NCBI RefSeq assembly: GCF_959029255.1
Contig: NZ_CAUFUE010000021.1
Coordinates: 1 to 64,000 of the forward strand
DNA from: an uncultured Bacteroides sp.
Lineage (GTDB): Bacteria > Bacteroidota > Bacteroidia > Bacteroidales > Bacteroidaceae
Direction: 5' to 3'
DNA: 64,000 bases
Shown piece after piece: positions 8,921 through 15,094 of this stretch (its first letter is position 1; the number at the start of each line of letters is the position of its first letter). The notes beneath the pieces are model-generated. The model was not told where the DNA came from. It did not search any database and saw only the letters and a program-made list of their open reading frames with translations. Made by a program: the position numbers and the translations under genes.

Positions 8921-10669
8921 TTATTCATATAGTTTGTCAATACTTGCCCCGGTATAGTAATGCAACAGGATAGCATCGTACTTATATCCTTTTTCTCCCA
9001 TTACCGCCGCACCTATCTGGCAAAGTCCGACACCATGTCCCCATCCTGCTCCGGTAAGGATAAACCGTCCGGGGATACCTTCGGGAGATATTTCTTCTTT
9101 GTCTACCACGAAAGCGGAACTGTAGAGATGCGACGGAGAGAGTGTCCGCCGGATTTCCAATTCCTTTCCGATGGTGAGGGTCTTCTCGCTACCTACTATC
9201 TTTAGTTTCCATAGGCGTCCCGAGGTGCCACGGGCTATGGGTATAAGGTCAATGATTTGTCCGTAGTCGATGCCGGAACGTTTAAGAATGAGGGCTGAAA
9301 GTTCGTCTTGCGTGTATTCTACTTTCCAACGGTAGAAATCCGTAGTCTCTTGGTCGTAGTTGTTGAGTACCTGGGACAATATTTTCTTGTCCGTCGTATT
9401 GCAGAAAGCCTCCGGTGAAGTACGTATCCAGCGCTCGGCTTCAGCTTCTTGGGTCAGGTCGGGGAGTAGTTGATTGTTGATAGATGATAGTTGAGAGTTG
9501 GCTTCCCTGTCAACTGAATACGTAAGATAGGGATACTTCACATCTTCCCAGCAGTACTGGAACTCCTCAAAAGCGCCACCGCAACATTTGGAAAAACGGG
9601 CATCACAAATCTTACTTTCGTAGGTCAATACCTCTCCGCGAGTGGCGGCAATGGCTTGCTTCACAATCTCGGTGGAAGCGCGGGTGATGCCTTGATAGCG
9701 TTGGCAATGGTCGTCTGCGCAGACGTCAAAACGGGTATGGTCTTCCCGGTCGTACCAGCAAAGCCTCTCCCCCGGCCCCTCCCCCGTAGGGAGGGGGGGC
9801 TGCGCTATGCAGGCTTTGACTCGTTCGATAACACGGTCGGGTTGGGCTATGATTTCGTTGTTTGTAAAACGTAGAAGATGATAACCTAAGGATTCTAAAT
9901 GCAAAGTGCGTTCTTTGTCCTTGTCTTTTTGCTTGGGGGTACCGTGATATTCCCCGTCTACTTCAATGATGAGTTTCTTCTCTAATGATACGAAGTCTGC
10001 GATATAGTTGTCTATGATATGCTGCCTTCTGAATTTAGTTCCCAACTGATGATTACGTAGTCTCTCCCAAACAATCTTTTCAGCTTCGGTCGGTTCCTTC
10101 TTCAGCCGTTCCTGATTCTCTTTCAACACCGCATAATTGCTCCTATCCGCTGTCTTATAACATGGACTATCTTCTCCCCTCCCTACGGGGGAGGGGCTGG
10201 AGGAGAGGCTTGCCAGCAACCAACTGCGGGAAATCACTGCATGGGCTTTCAGCAACTCCAATGATGCCGTCGCGCTCATTTCACTGGAGATGACGCTGGT
10301 CAGGTAATCTTCCACATTAATCACGTTGATACCCGTCAGTTTGTCCTCTTCAACGATAATCTTTAAAGCTCCCTGGAAGCGCTGGTTTTCTTTTCGTTCC
10401 CAGTGGAAGTTGATGCCGATGGTGACATCCAGCAATTCAAAGGCATCGGTTCCAGAGGCATCGGCAGATTGAAAAGCGTCGGCAGATTCATGTTGCGGTT
10501 CAAACAACAGTTCGTCATACCGGTATCCGTTCCAGAGAACTTTCCCTTCGTCGTATGTCACGACTTGCTTGCCGCTGACTTCCGCACCGTTGATATGATA
10601 CGTAGACAGTAGAACGAATTCTATCCTGGGGGCGAATAATATTCCGACTTGTACTTTAGGCTCTTCCAT
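8921..10669 (-). CDS. SpoIID/LytB-domain protein carrying an in-frame DUF559 nuclease insert
   Basis: 582 residues. The host is a SpoIID/LytB protein (amidase enhancer or lytic-transglycosylase-like fold): VEDYLTSVISSEM (119-131), LLKAHAVISRSWLLA (139-153), then after the insert WYDREDHTRFDVCADDHCQR, and near the C-terminus GWGHGVGLCQIGAAVMGEKG. Residues about 153-303 are a foreign block: a DUF559 domain (Vsr/PD-(D/E)XK-like) with Glu in EPTEAEK, Asp in IADF, and IIEVDGEYH, bordered by peptides PSPVGRGED and PPLPTGEGPGERL translated from hairpins. Two further low-complexity stretches (about 62-80 and 390-401) lengthen it. There is no signal peptide, so the site of action is unclear. The reading frame is intact; whether both domains work is unknown. 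Confidence 0.85.
   Translation of the reverse strand: MEEPKVQVGILFAPRIEFVLLSTYHINGAEVSGKQVVTYDEGKVLWNGYRYDELLFEPQHESADAFQSADASGTDAFELLDVTIGINFHWERKENQRFQGALKIIVEEDKLTGINVINVEDYLTSVISSEMSATASLELLKAHAVISRSWLLASLSSSPSPVGRGEDSPCYKTADRSNYAVLKENQERLKKEPTEAEKIVWERLRNHQLGTKFRRQHIIDNYIADFVSLEKKLIIEVDGEYHGTPKQKDKDKERTLHLESLGYHLLRFTNNEIIAQPDRVIERVKACIAQPPLPTGEGPGERLCWYDREDHTRFDVCADDHCQRYQGITRASTEIVKQAIAATRGEVLTYESKICDARFSKCCGGAFEEFQYCWEDVKYPYLTYSVDREANSQLSSINNQLLPDLTQEAEAERWIRTSPEAFCNTTDKKILSQVLNNYDQETTDFYRWKVEYTQDELSALILKRSGIDYGQIIDLIPIARGTSGRLWKLKIVGSEKTLTIGKELEIRRTLSPSHLYSSAFVVDKEEISPEGIPGRFILTGAGWGHGVGLCQIGAAVMGEKGYKYDAILLHYYTGASIDKLYE
9468..9500 (-). repeat. Intergenic-type repeat read in frame inside the SpoIID gene
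   Basis: The coding strand holds CAACTCTCAACTATCATC followed by TATCAACAATCAACT, a short direct-repeat pattern typical of spaces between Bacteroides genes. Here it encodes about residues 390-401 (NSQLSSINNQLL) without breaking the frame. Confidence 0.5.
9761..10211 (-). mobile_element. DUF559 element with REP-like terminal inverted repeats
   Basis: A 451-bp unit bounded by 36-bp inverted repeats at 9761-9796 and 10176-10211 that match at 34 of 36 positions. The inner part of each end is itself a hairpin, CCCCTCCC/GGGAGGGG with a 5-base loop (9776-9796 and 10176-10196). Between them lies one DUF559 (Vsr-like endonuclease) domain on the minus strand, in frame with the SpoIID host and without an internal Met codon, so it is probably made only as part of the fusion. 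A 7-bp direct repeat CCAGCAA (9755-9761 and 10213-10219) may be a target duplication, but its copies are 458 bp apart and in different frames, so simple insertion there would not explain the open frame. Confidence 0.75.
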
Positions 10670-10714
10670 AATCTTCTTCTATGTGTAGTTCGTTGCTAAT
10701 CTCCTGCCGGATAC

Positions 10715-11686
10715 TTATAATTGTTCTTCGATGCGTTGCCTTATCTTCTGAAAATCCGTTGCCGGAAGACATACTTCGCTTAATATTTGCGCTATATCTT
10801 TTGCCGTTATTTTCAGGAAGTCCTTCTCTACGGGAGTGATGAATACACCACCCAAATCCACCGATGCGGGGCTACTCAACAAGTTGGCTTCTCCTTCGGC
10901 TGTATAGCAGGCGGGGCGATGCTTGGCACGCGGGAAGATAAATACAATCCATTTTCCTTCCTGCCCCGGAATAGCAGGTTGTCGGGAAACCTCATACATG
11001 GCAAGTACATTCATCATAGGCTCTTCCTCGTCGGGTTTCAAGTCTAATAAACGGTAGATGACGCCGAACAATTTCATGGCATCTTCTTTATCGGCAGACT
11101 CCATGACGAGTGTTGCGCGGGGAGTGTCGTTCAGATGCCAAAGCATTGCTTTGCCATAATCCGCGACTTTGCCTGCCACCTGGTTTCGCCAGTCCTGTTC
11201 AATGGGCATGAAGCCTTTGTTGCCTGCCTGGAAATGGGCGTGGTCGGGGGCGGAAGCGCCACATTTGGGACCATTGTAGAAAATGGTGTAATCAGTCAGT
11301 TGCTTTGCCAGTTCCAGCATGTCACCAAAACGGGGGGCTATGCGTTGGGGGACATGCTCCGTTTCCGGTATCGTCAGGTGACGGGGGAATATGGGAAACG
11401 GATTTACCAATATGTTGTAATGTTCCTTAAACGGGATGCCTTTCTGCATCGGCGGCAAGTTGGCGGGACAGAGGAAACATTTGCGTTCCCGGATAGACTT
11501 GGCGTCTACTTTGGCTCCTGACGACACGATGCGGGCGGGATTGAACTGTACTTTATAGGAGATACCGTTTACGTTCAGTTCTTTCACTCTCACACCCGAG
11601 AGGGCGGCGTAGTTGTTGCGCGCTGTCTCCCAGGATGCGAGTTGCCTGGTCAGGAGAGTATTTATCGTTTGATTCATTCTGTTCAT
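10715..11686 (-). CDS. DUF4922 protein, HIT/GalT-like nucleotidyltransferase fold
   Basis: 323-residue cytoplasmic protein of the DUF4922 family, related to galactose-1-phosphate uridylyltransferase, Apa2-type phosphorylases and other HIT-superfamily enzymes. The key motif is HAHFQAG (near 178-184), the H-x-H-x-Q catalytic triad; a CFLCPANLPP cysteine motif (near 71-80) and NPFPIFPRHLTIPE precede it. Such proteins transfer or phosphorolyse nucleotidyl groups on sugars. No substrate can be read off. It lies between the SpoIID gene (45 bp) and a glycosyltransferase (27 bp) in the salvage operon, which hints at a nucleotide-sugar step, perhaps re-use of the recovered amino sugar. The ATG is preceded by a sense AT-rich repeat. 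Confidence 0.78.
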   Translation of the reverse strand: MNRMNQTINTLLTRQLASWETARNNYAALSGVRVKELNVNGISYKVQFNPARIVSSGAKVDAKSIRERKCFLCPANLPPMQKGIPFKEHYNILVNPFPIFPRHLTIPETEHVPQRIAPRFGDMLELAKQLTDYTIFYNGPKCGASAPDHAHFQAGNKGFMPIEQDWRNQVAGKVADYGKAMLWHLNDTPRATLVMESADKEDAMKLFGVIYRLLDLKPDEEEPMMNVLAMYEVSRQPAIPGQEGKWIVFIFPRAKHRPACYTAEGEANLLSSPASVDLGGVFITPVEKDFLKITAKDIAQILSEVCLPATDFQKIRQRIEEQL

Positions 11687-11687
11687 T

Positions 11688-11711
11688 TACAATTTAGCGA
11701 TTTACGATTGG
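11688..11711 (-). repeat. AT-rich sense repeat before the DUF4922 start
   Basis: Coding strand AATCGTAAATCGCTAAAT then TGTAAATG abuts the start codon at 11684-11686. Same family and orientation as copies at 48624-48656 and 40524-40564. Confidence 0.6.
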
Positions 11712-11713
11712 GG

Positions 11714-13174
11714 TCACTTCTGTCGGTTCAACGCGATGCGTGCTTGCAGTTCCCAGGTACGGATACGGTCTTTATATAAGTTGTGCCCGTTCATCTTCAC
11801 GATATCCAGCGAAGCATCCGAATTGTCGTCCCAGCGGCGGCAGAGATAAACTACATCGTACACACGGCCTATCTGGTAGTGACGGGAGAAGTTCAGTCCC
11901 AGGGCATAATCTTCACCATAGCTGGTATTGGGCACTTTTACTTCGCGCAACACCGGAGTGTAGAATGCACGGGGAGCGCCCAGGCCGTTGATGCGTAGCG
12001 CGTTGTTTCGTCCGTTCTCGGGAGTCCATTCCTTGTGGTCGATGATGCCCGGGGCAATCATGTTCATGTTGAAGTCCGTCATCATATAAGTGCCTACCAC
12101 CATTGCACAGTTTTGCTCATAGAAAGCACGCACCATGATGCTCAGCGTGTTTTCATCTTTGTATACATCGTCGCTGTCCAGTTGCACGGCAAACTTCCCG
12201 CATTTAGGATGATGTACGCCCATATTCCAGCAACCGCCGATGCCGAGGTCGTTACGTTCGGGAATGATGTGGATGAGGCGTTCGTCATCTTTGAATTCAT
12301 CGATGGCTTCGGTGGTGCCGTCTGTGGAATGGTTGTCAATGATAATCAGATTGAACTTGAAATCGGCTTTCTGGTTCAGCACGGACTTGATGGCATCGCG
12401 GATGGTGCGGATACGGTTGCGGACAGGGATGATAACGGACGCTTCGTATTCAAAGTTACCGGCAGAGAATTCTATTTTCTTGAATTCGGGTTTCAGGTAA
12501 CCGCCGATTTCTTTCAGATGTTCGGTGCAAGCATGTTCCATTTCAATCTGGCGGTCACGGTTCTTGGGGTCAACATAGTCGAAAATCTTCTCGCCGCTCT
12601 TGCGGGTATCGTTCTCCACTTCACTGTACAGATATTCGTTGATGTGCACCAAGTCTGCTTTCTGGCTCAACTTCAGGCGCAGGTCATAAAGACCGGCGAA
12701 TTTATATTCGGATGTCATGCGTCCTACGGCTTCTTTCAGCTTTTGGGTATTGAACAGAAGCACGGAACCGAAATTGAAATCATCCCGTAAAGAACCGAAC
12801 TGACAGTCGATAACCGGGGCGTTGGTCTGCTTGCCGTCGGCTATCTGGTAGTGGTCGGCATATACCATGCCCGCATCGGAATCTTCGGCGATGTGTATCA
12901 TACGTTCCAGGGCAAACATTCCCATCTCAAGCGTAGTCTCTTTGGTATAGAGTAAGGTATAGTCTCCTTCTGCCAAGGAAGCGATGGCCTGCATGGTCAT
13001 GCTGCCAAAGGGATGCTTCTCCCGGATGCACTTACAATCCGGAAGCGGATTCAATTCAGGATTGGTCGTCACCAAACAGATGTCTTTCACCAGACCTGTG
13101 GCTTGAAGGTTCTCTACTGTTTTTTCTACTTGTTCTTTTCCTGCGTAAGGAAGAAAGCAACTGATTCTTTTCAT
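11714..13174 (-). CDS. Family 2 (GT-A) glycosyltransferase with N-terminal extension
   Basis: 486-residue protein with a GT-A nucleotide-sugar transferase domain at about 245-450. Visible are the start strand SVIIPVRNRIRTI (near 247), IDNHSTDGT, and the metal-binding QLDSDDVY near 330. The first 240 residues resemble a second, diverged GT-A-like half (CFLPYAGKEQ at the start), which lacks an obvious DxD. No membrane segment is seen, so it is cytoplasmic. Acceptor and donor are unknown. Its place in the operon between a HIT-like nucleotidyltransferase and a phosphoesterase is conserved-looking but unexplained; it could rebuild a glycan from salvaged sugars. A 251-codon antisense ORF over its middle is a shadow. 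Confidence 0.82.
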   Translation of the reverse strand: MKRISCFLPYAGKEQVEKTVENLQATGLVKDICLVTTNPELNPLPDCKCIREKHPFGSMTMQAIASLAEGDYTLLYTKETTLEMGMFALERMIHIAEDSDAGMVYADHYQIADGKQTNAPVIDCQFGSLRDDFNFGSVLLFNTQKLKEAVGRMTSEYKFAGLYDLRLKLSQKADLVHINEYLYSEVENDTRKSGEKIFDYVDPKNRDRQIEMEHACTEHLKEIGGYLKPEFKKIEFSAGNFEYEASVIIPVRNRIRTIRDAIKSVLNQKADFKFNLIIIDNHSTDGTTEAIDEFKDDERLIHIIPERNDLGIGGCWNMGVHHPKCGKFAVQLDSDDVYKDENTLSIMVRAFYEQNCAMVVGTYMMTDFNMNMIAPGIIDHKEWTPENGRNNALRINGLGAPRAFYTPVLREVKVPNTSYGEDYALGLNFSRHYQIGRVYDVVYLCRRWDDNSDASLDIVKMNGHNLYKDRIRTWELQARIALNRQK

Positions 13175-13201
13175 TATGTATATCCTTTTAATCTTTTATT
13201 C

Positions 13202-15061
13202 TTAATTTTTAATTCGCAGCAGTCCCACTTCTCCGCTTGTCGCCGTGAAAAGAACCTCATGTCCGTTCAGCGGAACTACGGTGCTGATAAGTGAATTGCC
13301 TGTTTTATGTTTCCACAGCACTTTTCCTGTCTTTGCTTCCAAAGCAAAGATAAGTCCTTCTTTGGTGCTGCCAAATACAATTCCGTCTTTTTCTACCTGC
13401 ATGGAGGGGGCATGCTCATAGCCGAAACCGACATTGGATGCCCATAGCTCGTGAGGACGGTCGCCTTTGGCGGAATAACAGACAATGCTGTCGTTCATCG
13501 TTTTACTATAGATACGTTCCCTGTCTTCAGAGAGACCGATGGTTTCGCGTACCATGGACCGGAAAGTGCGCCAAACCGTCTTTCCCGTTTGGATATCGAT
13601 GGCAGTCATGGCACGCTGGGGGTCGGTGATGAATACTTTCCCGTCAGCGGTTACCGGCCATACGGCGGCGGGAGAAAAGTGCATGCGGGTTAGTCCGCCC
13701 GTCCATTTCCATACTTCTTTACCGTCTGTTTTGTTAAGCGCATACAGGGTGTTGTCCCATGCTCCGAATATCACTTTGTCTTCTGTGACTAAAGGTTTGG
13801 TTTCAATATAACCTTTTACGTTATCGTATGTCCAAATCACTTTCCCTGTGTGAATGTCTATGGCGCGGAATTTGTGGTCGCTGGCACCTATGTAGGCGAT
13901 GCCGTTGTCAATGCTTGCCGCTCCCAACACAGGCTCTGCCGCCTTCACAGTCCAGCGCAGGCTGCCGTCTGTTGCGTTCAAACCGTAAATGCAGCGGTCG
14001 GCAGAACCGAATACTACGATGCCTTCACTCACTGCGGGTGTTCCCACTATTCTTTTGTCGGACTGAAAACTCCATCGTTTTTTACCGTTTTTCAATGTGT
14101 ATGCAGTCAGACGTCCCAAGTCGTCACCTACAAATACGGTTTCATTTTCTACAGCCGGAGAGCAGTATATCCCGGCGCCGGTCTGTACCATCCATCGTTC
14201 TTTTACCTGAGGAAACTCTTTGTTTACGGAAAAGTCAGGATACTTTTCTGCTTTTCCCCGGTGGTCGTAATACCGGTTTGTTAAGGAAAAAGCCGCCCAT
14301 CTCTTTTTAGCTTCTCCGATGCGTTGTGTGTAGACAAGAATGGAGTCATTGGTCACTTCGTAAATGCCATAACCCGGTTTCCCGTCTTTGTCGCGTAGGT
14401 TGCTCCGCATCAGGATGCCCGGAATGCCATCATATTTCAAGTTCTTGTTTGTGTGGTAATGCCCGCCGATGAATAGGCGCACATTGTAGGGACGTACGGC
14501 ATCCGTCACTTCGTACCAGTTATCCACGTCGCCATCCATCAGTGGATAATGAGTAACAAGTATGACGGGTTGGTCTTTCCCGGCTTTCTCCATTTCATCC
14601 GTCATCCAGCGGATATCCTGCGGCACAACATGTCCGTATGCCATGCGCATCAGCGGCCCGGAGTTGAAGCCCAGGAATAGATACCCCTTGTGGTTGAACT
14701 CAAACCGCTCACCGCCGAAAATTTCTCCGAAAGCGGTACAGCCTGAGTCGCTCCATTTGGTTTCGTGGTTACCCAGCGCCACGTAATATTTCGCTTTGAG
14801 CAAATCAAGGCAGGATTTTACTTTCTCCATGGTTGCCCGGTCGCCTTCTTCGGTCAGGTCACCCGTCACAAGTACAAAATCGATGCTGTCCGTGGCATTG
14901 ATTTGTGCGATGGAACGTAGCAGGTCTTCCGTGGGATTGGCATTGTTCGGGCTTAAATGGACGTCCGTCAATTGCGCGAAACGGAATGTCCCTCGCTGTG
15001 CCTGCACCACGAGGGGAAGCAGGCAAGCAAGCAGGACGGTCATTAATAGTCTTCGGTTCAT
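13202..15061 (-). CDS. Secreted metallophosphoesterase with PQQ-type beta-propeller
   Basis: 619 residues with a signal peptide (1-22, ending VQAQ). The N-terminal calcineurin-like phosphoesterase domain shows all metal-binding blocks: LTDVHLS (31-37), VTGDLTEEGD (64-73), GNHETK, VTHYPLMDG and GGHYHTN. From about residue 300 the chain is a repeated YWTD/PQQ-like beta-propeller with W-x-F/Y-x-(S/T) strands such as KKRWSFQSD and VIWTYDNV. Periplasmic or extracellular location is expected. It could dephosphorylate a wall or envelope substrate, with the propeller as binding part; the substrate is unknown. The gene is 27 bp from the glycosyltransferase gene and 33 bp from the amidase-like gene, in the same run. 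Confidence 0.86.
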   Translation of the reverse strand: MNRRLLMTVLLACLLPLVVQAQRGTFRFAQLTDVHLSPNNANPTEDLLRSIAQINATDSIDFVLVTGDLTEEGDRATMEKVKSCLDLLKAKYYVALGNHETKWSDSGCTAFGEIFGGERFEFNHKGYLFLGFNSGPLMRMAYGHVVPQDIRWMTDEMEKAGKDQPVILVTHYPLMDGDVDNWYEVTDAVRPYNVRLFIGGHYHTNKNLKYDGIPGILMRSNLRDKDGKPGYGIYEVTNDSILVYTQRIGEAKKRWAAFSLTNRYYDHRGKAEKYPDFSVNKEFPQVKERWMVQTGAGIYCSPAVENETVFVGDDLGRLTAYTLKNGKKRWSFQSDKRIVGTPAVSEGIVVFGSADRCIYGLNATDGSLRWTVKAAEPVLGAASIDNGIAYIGASDHKFRAIDIHTGKVIWTYDNVKGYIETKPLVTEDKVIFGAWDNTLYALNKTDGKEVWKWTGGLTRMHFSPAAVWPVTADGKVFITDPQRAMTAIDIQTGKTVWRTFRSMVRETIGLSEDRERIYSKTMNDSIVCYSAKGDRPHELWASNVGFGYEHAPSMQVEKDGIVFGSTKEGLIFALEAKTGKVLWKHKTGNSLISTVVPLNGHEVLFTATSGEVGLLRIKN

Positions 15062-15094
15062 AGATGATGATTGATGATGTTTACATATATAAAA

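Noticed and set aside
8921..10669. Frameshift or assembly error as cause of the long SpoIID ORF
   Set aside because: The frame stays open across the whole insert, and both inverted ends and the DUF559 motifs are intact, which fits insertion better than error.
12035..12790. 251-codon plus-strand ORF
   Set aside because: Antisense shadow of the glycosyltransferase, with no recognisable motif.
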